Below are positions 35,470-44,366 of a stretch of DNA of 64,000 nucleotides, one piece after another. This stretch comes from Amoebidium appalachense (taxonomy: Eukaryota; Ichthyosporea). The stretch lies in assembly GCA_963693365.1 (NCBI GenBank), contig CAVNZM010000013.1, forward strand, positions 1 to 64,000, given 5' to 3'. A program made the translations under genes and the position numbers. Position 1 is the first letter of the stretch; every line of letters starts with the position of its first letter. Below the pieces are notes generated by a model. The model searched no databases. It was not told the origin of the DNA and was given only the letters and a program-made list of their open reading frames with translations.

Positions 35470-36114
35470 TTATATTTTGGGGTAAAAATACGTGCAATGG
35501 ACGACACCATGCTGGCGCTGCTGCTGTATGCGAGCTGCATCCGCGCCGGAGCAGATGGCGTGCGCTTGTTCTGTGTCATTCTCTATGTTACCTCTATTGC
35601 TGCGCCTTTCTATCCTGTTGCCTGGAACCAGTTCAAGCATCAGAATGTCGCAACCGCCGGCGTGGCGCACTTTAGCGCCACACTTGATTAAGTCGATGCT
35701 CACCATGGTGGTGCTCGCGCTTGTCGCCTTGAGGGGCACCGCGCGCTGCAGGGGTTCGTCGAGTGGGTCCCCGTGTGGGAGCAAGGCCAGATCGATGTCG
35801 CAGCGGACCCAGCACATACGGAACGCGATACCGGGCTGTAGGTCGACAAAGATCGTGTCGGACAGACCGGTGGTGTCGGTGTATAAAAAGCGGAAATGGT
35901 TCAGACCGTCGCGGTTGGACGCTTCGAGGAACGCAAGCGGGGCAGTCGTCTCCGCATACACCGTGCCGGCCTTTTCCAGGACGGCCCTGAGTTTGAGCGG
36001 CACGAGGTCGACGGCGGCATAACCCTGGCCATTGAAGCGTGCAGCGGCGACAAACCGAGTAAGGCTGGAGGTGAAGGCTGCGAGGGCTTCCGCTTCCAAG
36101 TGTATTTTTGGCAT
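35470..36114 (-). CDS. Unknown 214-residue protein, PCNA-like folds possible
   Basis: Starts MPKIHLEAEALAAFTSSL at 36114. It reads as alternating strands and helices (FRFLYTDTTGLSDTIFVDL, STTMVSIDLIKCGAKV) a little like a sliding-clamp half, but no diagnostic motif is present. It may be a diverged clamp-like or structural protein. A clear TATA box precedes it. The last 35 residues run beyond what looks like a compact domain. Confidence 0.55.
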   Translation of the reverse strand: MPKIHLEAEALAAFTSSLTRFVAAARFNGQGYAAVDLVPLKLRAVLEKAGTVYAETTAPLAFLEASNRDGLNHFRFLYTDTTGLSDTIFVDLQPGIAFRMCWVRCDIDLALLPHGDPLDEPLQRAVPLKATSASTTMVSIDLIKCGAKVRHAGGCDILMLELVPGNRIERRSNRGNIENDTEQAHAICSGADAARIQQQRQHGVVHCTYFYPKI

Positions 36115-36153
36115 CTGTGCGAGCTGACAGCAGACTGAGAGGCCGCGATGGCG

Positions 36154-36161
36154 CTTTTATA
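36154..36161 (-). promoter_or_regulatory. TATA box of the 36114 gene
   Basis: Minus-strand TATAAAAG starts 47 bases before the ATG at 36114. Confidence 0.65.
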
Positions 36162-36230
36162 CAATCGCGGCCCAAGTAATTGGTAGCAGTAGGCAAGGGA
36201 CCCAAGTGGACCAGGTACCATTACAACCAG

Positions 36231-36698
36231 ATGCCCACGACATTCCGACACCGAAGACACGCCGCCGAACCGATGCGGCGGCTGTTGTGGAGGCTGCAAG
36301 GTTGGTTGGGCAAGCGTCCAAGAACGCACCACACCGAGCCCACGGCAACACCCCCGCGCGCGTGCAAGGCGTTGTCGGGGACACAAACCTGGAGTGACCA
36401 CGGAAATCCCGGTCGAAGGTCTATGGTGAAGGTTGTGAAACACACACACGAGGACTTGCACGAACACGACTGCGCAGCGCGCTGCGTGGATGTTTACATC
36501 CGACAAGGTATGAACACGGGCGAAGTCGTGTTTGTGCGCTGCTGTGGGGACATGTGGACCGCGGGCCTCAGACCCGGAGACTTTATTGACTCGTGTGAAA
36601 TCACGCCCGTGCCGGGCTCAAAGCGGCACATACTCGTGCACATGCAAGTGATCGACGGCCCCTGGCGCACCGACCAGTGCGCGGCCGATTGTCACTAG
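36231..36698 (+). CDS. Unknown cysteine/histidine-containing protein
   Basis: From 36231 the product is 155 residues; an internal ATG at 36423 gives 91 residues (MVKVVKHTHEDLHEHDCA). The C-terminal part looks like a compact beta-rich domain (VFVRCCGDMWTAGLRPGDFI). The first 64 residues are basic and low in order, so the shorter form may be the real one. AATAAA follows at 36710. Confidence 0.5.
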   Translation: MPTTFRHRRHAAEPMRRLLWRLQGWLGKRPRTHHTEPTATPPRACKALSGTQTWSDHGNPGRRSMVKVVKHTHEDLHEHDCAARCVDVYIRQGMNTGEVVFVRCCGDMWTAGLRPGDFIDSCEITPVPGSKRHILVHMQVIDGPWRTDQCAADCH

Positions 36699-36709
36699 TA
36701 CAAAGCCAT

Positions 36710-36715
36710 AATAAA
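36710..36715 (+). terminator. AATAAA polyadenylation signal
   Basis: AATAAA 12 bases after the stop at 36698. Confidence 0.5.
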
Positions 36716-36794
36716 CAACTACAGACAAACCCCAATGCCAAGACATACAAACGACATACAGACTACACATACACACCGAACCCGCAGGGCACGT

Positions 36795-37739
36795 CTACTT
36801 GCGGGAACGCGTGCGGGAGGACACGGGTAGGGACGCGCGGCGCGCGGCCCGGGTGCTTCCGCGACCCATTGTCCACGCAGGCACGACCGGGCGATGTGGC
36901 GTGCGAGGGGTTGAGTGATGGGGCGGCGCCGACATGGCTGCGGGTGGTTGCGGGGGGGTGAGTGCTGTGGGTGTGGGCGCGGGCTCGGAGGGGTTGGCTC
37001 GGGGGGGGGCTGGGGGTGGCGTTGCAGGACTCGAGGTGTCCATGGGGACCGTTGCAGTATACACGGAACGGTACATGTCGTAGTTGGAGCGAGAAAGTGT
37101 GTAGGTGAAGGTATCGATCTTCTCGGTCGATTGGCATTTCCAGGTGTTGGCTGTGAGTTCATTGAGCCGCAGCTCGCACCATGAGTTGAAGTTTTTCACG
37201 GACTCCTTTGGGCGAACGAAGTCAACGGTGAGGTGGTCGAGGTGGGCCAGGAAAGCGGGGGACGGGTTTTCCATGGAGTGCTGATTGGGCGTGGGTGCCG
37301 AAAGCACGTGTTGTCGAAGGAGTGACGGTTTGGGGTCCGCGTGTTTGAATCTGTCGAGCACCAAACAGCTTTTGGGCTCAACCTCTGTACCCTCGAGCCA
37401 ATGGAACCATCCACCATAGAATCTGGACGCTGCCGCGGCATTTCTGCCCTGATCCTCGCCTCCATATGGCGTAGGGTAGTCGACGAGTATTTCAAGACGG
37501 CGGAGAGCGCCTGTGACGAGCCTGTTTGCATTCCTCGAGAGGTCCACAAGGGCACAAGAAGCCGTTATATCCGAGGAAATTTTCCCTATGTATGCATCGC
37601 TAATGACGAGGCGGATGTGGTTTGTTGTAGGAGACAGGCCAAGCCAGTCCGTATAATACCTGACAGTATGTGCCGCCATGTTGCTGCTGGCGCGGCGCAA
37701 GACCAGAAGAAAAGTGGCGGGATGGTTGCAAGTGCGCAT
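36795..37739 (-). CDS. Unknown protein with proline-rich basic tail
   Basis: The ATG at 37739 gives 314 residues; 37679 (MAAHTVRYYTDW) is an alternative. A globular N-terminal part of about 200 residues is followed by a P/T/A-rich linker and an arginine/serine-rich end (SSRTRSRK). It may be a DNA-binding or virion protein. No family is recognised. TATAAT-like DNA and several CCAAT motifs lie upstream. Confidence 0.5.
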   Translation of the reverse strand: MRTCNHPATFLLVLRRASSNMAAHTVRYYTDWLGLSPTTNHIRLVISDAYIGKISSDITASCALVDLSRNANRLVTGALRRLEILVDYPTPYGGEDQGRNAAAASRFYGGWFHWLEGTEVEPKSCLVLDRFKHADPKPSLLRQHVLSAPTPNQHSMENPSPAFLAHLDHLTVDFVRPKESVKNFNSWCELRLNELTANTWKCQSTEKIDTFTYTLSRSNYDMYRSVYTATVPMDTSSPATPPPAPPRANPSEPAPTPTALTPPQPPAAMSAPPHHSTPRTPHRPVVPAWTMGRGSTRAARRASLPVSSRTRSRK

Positions 37740-38291
37740 CGATTTTAAGCATTCTTGGGTCGCTTGGATTGGATGATTATAAAAGAAACTGACGTGATTG
37801 GCTTTGCATTCGGCGCAGTCTGGAACGGACGCTCCTATTGGTTGGTGAGATATTCGATTGGTTGAAATGTCAATTGACGGCATTTGATTGACCTATACCA
37901 GATCCAATTGATTGGCAAGACATTCGATTTGTGAAAATGTCAATCGACGGCATTTGATTAGCTAATCTGGGGTTGCGATCGGCATGCAGCGCGTTCGAAA
38001 AATCAACGAAATAGGCCCTGGCAGCGGGCTACACTCAGGATATCAACCGTTTGTGTTATGTGTATTCGCAAAAGAAAGAAGACCCACGCAGCCAGGGCAC
38101 GAGCGCGGCGCCGTCGCCGCATGTTTGTGTACGCCGACCAATTCCTAGAACCGTACTCGCCGGTGATGTGGAGACTTTTCTTAGCGAAGAGATCGTAACC
38201 ATAATCAAGGCTTGAGAAACGCGCGCTGCGGAGACAACAAGAAAGACCATCCCGCGTTCTTCCCCCGCAAGATTGTGTACGCAAGCGTCGC
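37740..38291. promoter_or_regulatory. Intergenic region with many CCAAT/ATTGG motifs
   Basis: ATTGG or CCAAT occurs at least nine times between about 37770 and 37930. Two near-identical blocks contain gattg...tgaaatgtcaat(t/c)gacggcatttgatt at about 37857-37888 and 37923-37957. From 37980 to 38290 I see nothing recognisable. Confidence 0.5.
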
Positions 38292-38600
38292 GTTGGCCGC
38301 GGTGCGGAGCCGAAAGACTCAAAAAAATTGCAAGAGTCGCGTTGGCCGCGGTGCGGAGCCCAAAGACTCTGAAAAATGAAAAATTGCAAGAGTCGTGTTG
38401 GCCGCGGTGCGGAGCCGAAAGACTCTGAAAAATGAAAAATTGCAAGAATCGTGTTGGCCGCGGTGCGGAGCCGAAAGACTCAGAAAAATTGCAAGAGTCG
38501 CGTTGGCCGCGGTGCGGAGCCCAAAGACTCTGAAAAATGAAAAATTGCAAGAGTCGTGTTGGCCGCGGTGCGGAACCGAAAGACTTTGCAAGAGTTGCGT
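38292..38600. repeat. Tandem repeat with 49/56-bp units (161-bp higher order)
   Basis: The core gttggccgcggtgcgga starts at 38292, 38341, 38397, 38453, 38502 and 38558, giving spacings of 49, 56, 56, 49 and 56. The pattern repeats every 161 bases, so two copies of a three-unit block are present. Units contain gactctgaaaaatgaaaaattgcaagagt variants. Long ORFs across it exist in several frames only because the repeat lacks stops. Confidence 0.85.
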
Positions 38601-39050
38601 TTTGCCGAAAGCCTTAAAGACTCAAAAGACGAAACCGAAAAAATACAAGGACCTGAAAATACTTTATTTTCATATACACATGACAATACATACAACACAA
38701 CACACAACGCACAGCGCTGTGGTGGACATTCGTGACCACGTATTCCATTTGATATTCAGATATATTTTTGATGGATACAAACTTTGGCAGTGCTGACAAA
38801 CAGAAGCAAAGACTACGAACCGTTGACACATGTCGGTGTGCAATTACATATCTCTATTGCCAACACCGAAACCAAAAGACAGAACATGGTGTGTAAATTG
38901 AATACTGATGGTTGAACACGAAAGCAAAAATAGCCATCGCTGTAGCAGCCTTACGCAATATCACCAATACCATGACCACACACACACATCCACGCAACGC
39001 CAGCGTTATTGCCTACATGCCTACATGGTCTTGTTGCAGGTCTGACATGC
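38601..39050. other. AT-rich intergenic region
   Basis: AT-rich spacer between the tandem repeat and the 3' end of the paralogue at 39051. It contains ttttattttc and aataaa-type signals and short CA tracts. No supported gene. Confidence 0.45.
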
Positions 39051-40454
39051 CTACATGGTCTTCCTGGCCTTCTTGGCTGGCTGGGTGGGGGGGGTGGCCT
39101 CCCGTTTGCGCCTTGTGCTCTTGCTGGCCTGCATGCCCTCGGCGCTGGGAGCGGCCAGGCGCTTTGCCTTCGGACCGACATATCTTGCGAAATCTCGCAG
39201 TGTCATAGGGAGCTTCCCCTCCAGTTCCTCCCACTCGACTGAAAGGGGGTTGTCGGCCCGGACAATGTAAATGATGTTGTTTTGGTTGCGCTCAATGCCG
39301 TACGTATTAAGCCAACGGGTGTGGCCCATCGTAGTCTTGTCCTTGCTATTGTATACTAAGGGTTCGAGTTGATCGTAGTCTCTGAATGCGAAGTTGAGAC
39401 GGATCTGCACGTGCGCAAAATGCACAGGTGGGGGCCACACTTTTGGGGCTGTGCGACGCTTGTCGAGAAACCCTGCAAGGAAGCGTCCTAGTGCGGGAAG
39501 ACGAGAGTCGGCAAGGTGGGATGGCCAGGTAGCATGCTTGTGTTCGATGTCTGCAGCAAGGGTTGCCAGCACATAGGGATCGCCCACTTTGCCGATTTTT
39601 GGAATGGGGTCGTCTTTTTCGCGAACAAACTCGCCGTTGTAGTGTGCACGTTCTCCCCATTCGTTTGCCTTGGGAAGCTCCCGGTCGACCCCCCACACCA
39701 ACACACCCGCGTGCTTCCGAGCCTCCTTGCCACCGGACTTCTTCTTGACTGCCTCCGTGACGGACAGGAGGTTGAATTGGTCGTCGTGTGTGATGGGTGG
39801 CTCTATGGCAAGAACGTTTTTGTTCGTGTCCGAGTGGTCCTGTATGCCCGTGTCCTCAGAGTCCGAGTCCGGTGTCTCCGTTCCCGTGTCCGTGTCCGTG
39901 TCCGTGATCGTGATGCACTCTGCGTCCTGTGTCAAACCGTGGTTGCTAATCTTTCCGGCGCGTTGAAGACCTTCCACCCAATCTTTGAGGTATTGGCCAC
40001 AACGCGTTTCTTTCTCGTCGTTCTCGCGGTTAGCGCGGCTGAATACGCAACCGTAGTTGAGGTAACTCTCGTGAAATTCCACCGAAGCGATGTAGGTCTC
40101 GGCATCCCCACACGACAAGCGACCGAGGACGATGTAGGTGTCCGTCATCGCCTTGCTTAGCTCCGCGGACAAGTTCGGTGGCTGCTTGTCCGGGTGAAAA
40201 GTCCTTGCAACTCTCCTGATCCCGCCCGAGTCTAAGGCCTGGAGTTGTGCAAACTTGGTGGTGAACAGGAGTGTTGACTTGCCGGCTTGAGCGGCTATGG
40301 CTTCGATTCTGGCGGACGGCTTCACACTTTCCAGGAACAGACGCACGTCATCTTCGAACTTTGGGGATTGGGAGGCAAGCAAACCGAAACCCCGATGGGC
40401 ACACTCCGCGTCTAACTGGGTAAAATCAGGAAGGAAGCTGTCGCGGTGCGCCAT
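39051..40454 (-). CDS. Paralogous family protein B with J-domain-like motif
   Basis: The 467-residue protein starts MAHRDSFLPDFTQLDAE. Around residue 90 it has GIRRVARTFHPDKQPPN, which resembles helix II-HPD-helix III of a DnaJ domain. Its middle holds a D/T/E-rich acidic stretch. The C-terminal half shares NNIIYIVRADNPLSVEWEEL and LPMTLRDFARYVG with the gene at 41325 and, more weakly, with 13481. A basic tail (KSTRRKREATPPTQPAKK) resembles a nuclear signal. It diverges from 41325 across a duplicated promoter. Function is unknown; co-chaperone activity is only a possibility. Confidence 0.65.
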   Translation of the reverse strand: MAHRDSFLPDFTQLDAECAHRGFGLLASQSPKFEDDVRLFLESVKPSARIEAIAAQAGKSTLLFTTKFAQLQALDSGGIRRVARTFHPDKQPPNLSAELSKAMTDTYIVLGRLSCGDAETYIASVEFHESYLNYGCVFSRANRENDEKETRCGQYLKDWVEGLQRAGKISNHGLTQDAECITITDTDTDTGTETPDSDSEDTGIQDHSDTNKNVLAIEPPITHDDQFNLLSVTEAVKKKSGGKEARKHAGVLVWGVDRELPKANEWGERAHYNGEFVREKDDPIPKIGKVGDPYVLATLAADIEHKHATWPSHLADSRLPALGRFLAGFLDKRRTAPKVWPPPVHFAHVQIRLNFAFRDYDQLEPLVYNSKDKTTMGHTRWLNTYGIERNQNNIIYIVRADNPLSVEWEELEGKLPMTLRDFARYVGPKAKRLAAPSAEGMQASKSTRRKREATPPTQPAKKARKTM

Positions 40455-40490
40455 ACTGAATGATGTGTCTTGTACTTGTGTGCACTGAGG

Positions 40491-41241
40491 TGTTTCGACC
40501 CGTGTGCCGCGTATATATATCGATGTGCACCGCGTTGGGCGCTTCAGACATCCAATGAAATTCAAGCTTTCAATACAATAAGCCAATAGATGAAGAACAC
40601 GCGACCCACCGCGACCAATCAGAGCTTTGTTGAAAACCGTATGAACAAACCAAAAATAATTCCTCCGACTCCTTCCAATGGCTGGCACCTTGGCGAACTT
40701 TTGATTGGCCCGCCCGGCCGAAACCAGTTTTCAGATCAAGGTGGACCAATCGAAAAAGCAAAATGACACTTTAACCGTCCGCGAACCAATCATTTCGCGC
40801 GCAAATATCTTGACATCATGGCGGACCAATCATATTGCGATTTTGATTATTTGTCTTGCGATTTTGATAGTGTTTCGACCCGTGAGCCGCGTATTATATA
40901 TATCGATGTGCACCGCGTTGGGCGCTTCAGACATCCAATGAAATTTAAGCTTCAACAATAAACCAATAGACGAAGAACACGCGACCCATGGCGACAAATC
41001 AGAGCTTCAAAAATAACGTGTGAACCAATCAAAAATAATTCCATCTAATGGCTGGCACCTGGGCGAACTTGTGATTGGTCCGCTCGGCCGAAACCGGTTT
41101 TTAATTCAGGGCGGACCAATCGAAATAGCAAAGTGACACGTGAACCGTCCGCGAACCAATCATTTGGCGCGAAAATATCTTTACATCATGGCGGACCAAT
41201 CATATTGCGATATCGATTTTTTGCCTTGCGATTTTGATTTA
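40491..41241. repeat. 380-bp tandem duplication in divergent promoter
   Basis: The segment 40491-40870 is repeated as 40871-41241 with scattered differences. Both copies begin tgtttcgacccgtg, include a (TA)n box and contain about eight CCAAT/ATTGG motifs each. It fills nearly all of the gap between the divergent paralogues at 40454 (minus) and 41325 (plus). The TATATATA at 40511-40520 suits the minus gene. Confidence 0.85.
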
Positions 41242-41255
41242 GATCCCATTTGAGA

Positions 41256-41263
41256 TATATAAA
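41256..41263 (+). promoter_or_regulatory. TATA box of paralogue C
   Basis: TATATAAA lies 62 bases before the ATG at 41325. Confidence 0.6.
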
Positions 41264-41324
41264 CAACCGACGCGGAATAAATGGATCACAACCACACAGA
41301 CAATCAACCAGACGTGGAAAAAAC

Positions 41325-42512
41325 ATGGCGAACAAACTCGTTGTAGACTACAAGAGGTTTGACCCAGATTGCATTCACCGCGGTCTGCGCTACCTCGCAT
41401 CGGTGGAGGGCGACGCCGACAAGTCCGTGTCCGAGTTCATCGACAACACGGATTTTACCAATTTGTCCTCTGCGGCGGAGGCGGCTGGCTGCTCGCCGCA
41501 CCTTCTGACCAAGTGGGTTGGGTGTCTCCAGTCCGCGTCGTTGAGCGGTATCAAGAAGTTGATCGCCCGTTTCCACGCCGACAAAATCACCACTTGGGCG
41601 AGTGAGGAGGAAAAGCAGATATTCAAACGTTCCACCATCATTCTGACACGACTGACCGGGGTCGGTCGGAGCGACGAGTACCGCGAAAACGTAACCAAAA
41701 GCACGAGTTTTGCGCGTTTCGGATGCGTCTGCACCCGCGAGAACTTGGAAGACGGATCGGAGACTTCATGTGGTGCCTATTTGGATGAAATTGTCAAACA
41801 GGCAAGTCTTCTCATCGGGAACCGCGACGACGAACAAGCAGCCTCGCCGTGCCAGTCCCCAAAGCCCCGTGCCCCCCAGAAAGCCCAGCCCGCACCCAAG
41901 CCCAAGAGTACACACGGCGAAGACGGCAAACTTCTTGCCATTGGGAACGTTCTGTGCGAGGATGAATTCTTTGGCTTGCAAGATTTAATGGTGTGGGGGA
42001 TCAACTTACCGCTACCCCCTGCCGACGAGAACGGCGTCCGTGCACACTACAATGGTGAAATTTTCCGCGACAAGGGGGGCCCGATTCCATACTTTGCGTC
42101 GTGTGCACCGTATGCCCTGGCTAGCCTCGCATCAGACATGCCCGAACACCGGAAGAATGCGGCGTGGCAATCCCACCAGGTTGATGACCGCATGCCTGCC
42201 AGGGGTCGTTTCCTCCTCGGGGTTTTTCAAAACGGTAAACATTGGGGAGCAGAGTTCGTTCATGCGTTGGGCACGTTCGAGCCTCGGTTTCGACACTACG
42301 GGCACGTGCACTTTCGTTGTCAGATCAGCAGCACCGAGGAAATCGATTACCTCGAATGGTTGTACCAAGCCACCGGCATCAGAACTAACCGCAACAACGT
42401 TATCTACGTGGTTCGTGCCGATGGCCCCTTGTCCCCCGAATGGGAGGAGCTCGAGTACATGATGCCGATGACCCTCCGCGCCTTTGGCGATTATGTCGGT
42501 CCCAAGGTGTAA
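41325..42512 (+). CDS. Paralogous family protein C (395 residues)
   Basis: Starts MANKLVVDYKRFDPDCIHRG. It matches protein B through the N-terminal IHRGLRYLAS block, a GIKKLIARFHADK motif where B has HPDK, a CGAYL cysteine block, a VWGI-x-LP block and HYNGE. It also shares NNVIYVVRADGPLSPEWEEL and the MPMTLRAFGDYVG end. The HPD motif is altered to HAD, so if this is a J-domain relic it has lost its key proline. The acidic region of B is replaced by a short P/K-rich linker. Confidence 0.65.
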   Translation: MANKLVVDYKRFDPDCIHRGLRYLASVEGDADKSVSEFIDNTDFTNLSSAAEAAGCSPHLLTKWVGCLQSASLSGIKKLIARFHADKITTWASEEEKQIFKRSTIILTRLTGVGRSDEYRENVTKSTSFARFGCVCTRENLEDGSETSCGAYLDEIVKQASLLIGNRDDEQAASPCQSPKPRAPQKAQPAPKPKSTHGEDGKLLAIGNVLCEDEFFGLQDLMVWGINLPLPPADENGVRAHYNGEIFRDKGGPIPYFASCAPYALASLASDMPEHRKNAAWQSHQVDDRMPARGRFLLGVFQNGKHWGAEFVHALGTFEPRFRHYGHVHFRCQISSTEEIDYLEWLYQATGIRTNRNNVIYVVRADGPLSPEWEELEYMMPMTLRAFGDYVGPKV

Positions 42513-42646
42513 GCAAAGACAAGTTGTAAGCAACGTGGTAGTGGAGTGTAGTGAGCTCGGGAGTTATATATTATTTGATTTTGTCTTTGGGGTTTGTATG
42601 TATAACCCCTGCCTGTTCGAACTGGGTTCGTCTTTTTCTGTATCTC

Positions 42647-42805
42647 GTCTGATTCTCGTATCACCGCGGCCGGCCGCGTAAATAAAACTCGTTTTTTTTT
42701 TTTCTAAGTCTGATTCTCGTATCACCGCGGCCGGCCGCGTAAATAAAACTTGTCGTTTTTTTTTCTAAGTCTGATTCTCGTATCACCGCGCCGGCCGCGT
42801 AAATG
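42647..42805. repeat. 61-bp tandem repeat x3 with GGCCGGCC palindrome
   Basis: Units start at 42647, 42708 and 42769 (61-base period). Each contains gtctgattctcgtatcaccgcg, the palindrome gcggccggccgc (one base shorter in the third) and cgtaaat; the first two also have AATAAA and a T-run. They lie after paralogue C, so they could provide repeated polyadenylation signals. Confidence 0.85.
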
Positions 42806-42876
42806 TTTCTCGAATCACGCTGTTTTTCTACGTGCAAAGACGCGTGCACCCGCCAAACAAAATATCGCTTACCGTC

Positions 42877-43242
42877 ATGCGGCCACTCACGGCCCTTTCG
42901 GACGCGGTGCTGCTAGGGCGCGCCATGCGCAACGATGAATACTCAACGGTGCGGCGCCTTCGGGACAACGTCGAGCGCCTGGAGCACGAGGTGGGCCGCA
43001 GGGCGGAGCTCGTGGAGATGTACGCGCGGCAGCTGGACGAATTTCGCCGCGACCTGCACGCCGTCTACGACAAGGTGGGAGAGCTTATAGACCGACTGGC
43101 TGACCTGCAACACGACCAGGATGGGTTCGTGCGCGAGATCGTGCGCCTGCGGTGGGTCGTCATGCAGATGGGCGACGACCTCACCCAGCTGCACCGCGAG
43201 CCCGCGCGCGCCCCCCTGCACCGGTGGGGCGCGCCCAAATAA
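42877..43242 (+). CDS. Coiled-coil protein, 121 residues
   Basis: Starts MRPLTALSDAVLLGRAM; residues about 20-105 form charged heptads (RRLRDNVERLEHEVGRRAEL and on). Its TAA is directly followed by the ATG of the AAA+ gene at 43243, so co-expression is likely. Probably structural. Confidence 0.6.
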   Translation: MRPLTALSDAVLLGRAMRNDEYSTVRRLRDNVERLEHEVGRRAELVEMYARQLDEFRRDLHAVYDKVGELIDRLADLQHDQDGFVREIVRLRWVVMQMGDDLTQLHREPARAPLHRWGAPK

Positions 43243-44364
43243 ATGTACGGGCATGATATGGATGTTTCTTTCGAGGGTGTAAACCCCGACGGTGAAGATC
43301 ACGCACGGTTCCCGACGTCGACAAAGCAGCAGGCGTTGGAGGCCTTAAATGAAATGAGGACACTGAAGGGCTATCTTCGTGTACAGGCTGAGATCAGAAA
43401 GGCGGTCACCAAGGGCGCGGGTAGAAAGCATATGTTGGATTACCTTGGGATTTCCGTCGATTCCGACATCGACACCGAGTTGTCAAAACAACTTGGCGTG
43501 ATGCTGCAACGGTCGACGCCAAGCGAGGACATCGTCGACGACATCCTCGCGAATCGGCCGGAACTATCGCGAGTGCACGCGGAATTGGGGGGCGGCGGGC
43601 GGTTGCTGCTCTACGGCCCAAGTGGTGCGGGCAAGCTTACGTGTGTCTTCCAGGTGTGCAAGACCCTTGACCTCTTCCCATGGGTCCTGACGGTCCAGGA
43701 CCTGCTCGATCCGGACACCCGTCGTGCCATCCAATGGATCGCAAAGAACGACAAGCGCGCCGTGTTGGTCATCCGTGATGCTCACAATCTGACGGACGAA
43801 TGGATGATGGTGCTTACACTGGAGTTGGTGGACAGACGCATGGTAGTCGGTATTGCCAGTACGGCTTCGGAGAAGGGTTGTTCGGTGCGATCCTATTTCA
43901 CCAGCACACTGGCTTGGCCAGCGGTGCGTGACGACGAGTCGCGCGTGGTGGTCGAGGCACTGGTCCAGTCATGTTTAGGCGCAGATCCGGAGTACCCATC
44001 GGCGACATCGGCTGTTGTAACCCAGCTAGCCATCGCCGCGACCGACCTAACCATCGCGGATATAGTGAACACGGCCAGGATTGCACAGAAGAACACGGCA
44101 TCCCAGATCTCTCCCGCCGGTCCCCCGTATAGATACTACGACGCATCGAGCGGGTATACAGATGTCGTGTGGAACCTAGCACTGGCAAACAGGAAACGGG
44201 GTGCAAATGGTACAGAGATTGGGCATGCTCAACTAAGAGACTTTATACGGGAACACTCGTATACCAAGGCCTCGGTTTACTTGACCCACGTCGTCCTCCT
44301 AGCGTGGCTCACGGCAATGCTGCACAGCACAGTGGACGCGACGGATTTTGCCTGCTACACATAA
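43243..44364 (+). CDS. AAA+ type P-loop ATPase
   Basis: The 373-residue protein has Walker A LLLYGPSGAGKLT (GPSGAGKL about 125-132) and a Walker B-like strand RAVLVIRDAHN (about 174-182), with R-D in place of the usual D-E. A sensor-like VVGIASTAS strand follows. A helical N-terminal third and a hydrophobic C-terminal helix (about 345-362) complete it. The overall plan resembles clamp-loader or DnaA-like AAA+ modules, but I cannot name the family. It could load the PCNA clamp or aid replication or packaging. It is followed two bases later by the 44367 gene. Confidence 0.65.
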   Translation: MYGHDMDVSFEGVNPDGEDHARFPTSTKQQALEALNEMRTLKGYLRVQAEIRKAVTKGAGRKHMLDYLGISVDSDIDTELSKQLGVMLQRSTPSEDIVDDILANRPELSRVHAELGGGGRLLLYGPSGAGKLTCVFQVCKTLDLFPWVLTVQDLLDPDTRRAIQWIAKNDKRAVLVIRDAHNLTDEWMMVLTLELVDRRMVVGIASTASEKGCSVRSYFTSTLAWPAVRDDESRVVVEALVQSCLGADPEYPSATSAVVTQLAIAATDLTIADIVNTARIAQKNTASQISPAGPPYRYYDASSGYTDVVWNLALANRKRGANGTEIGHAQLRDFIREHSYTKASVYLTHVVLLAWLTAMLHSTVDATDFACYT

Positions 44365-44366
44365 TT

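Noticed and set aside
35470-36114. Second PCNA
   Set aside because: Some clamp-like strand patterns, but the length is short and no PCNA signature is present, so it is left as unknown.
38292-38600. CRISPR-like array
   Set aside because: Units are directly tandem with no unique spacers, and the setting is eukaryotic or viral.
38003-38796. ORFs across the 38.3-kb tandem repeat encoding repeated APHRGQ or AVRSRKTL blocks
   Set aside because: Frames are open in several directions because the repeat lacks stops; no homologue pattern or promoter supports them.
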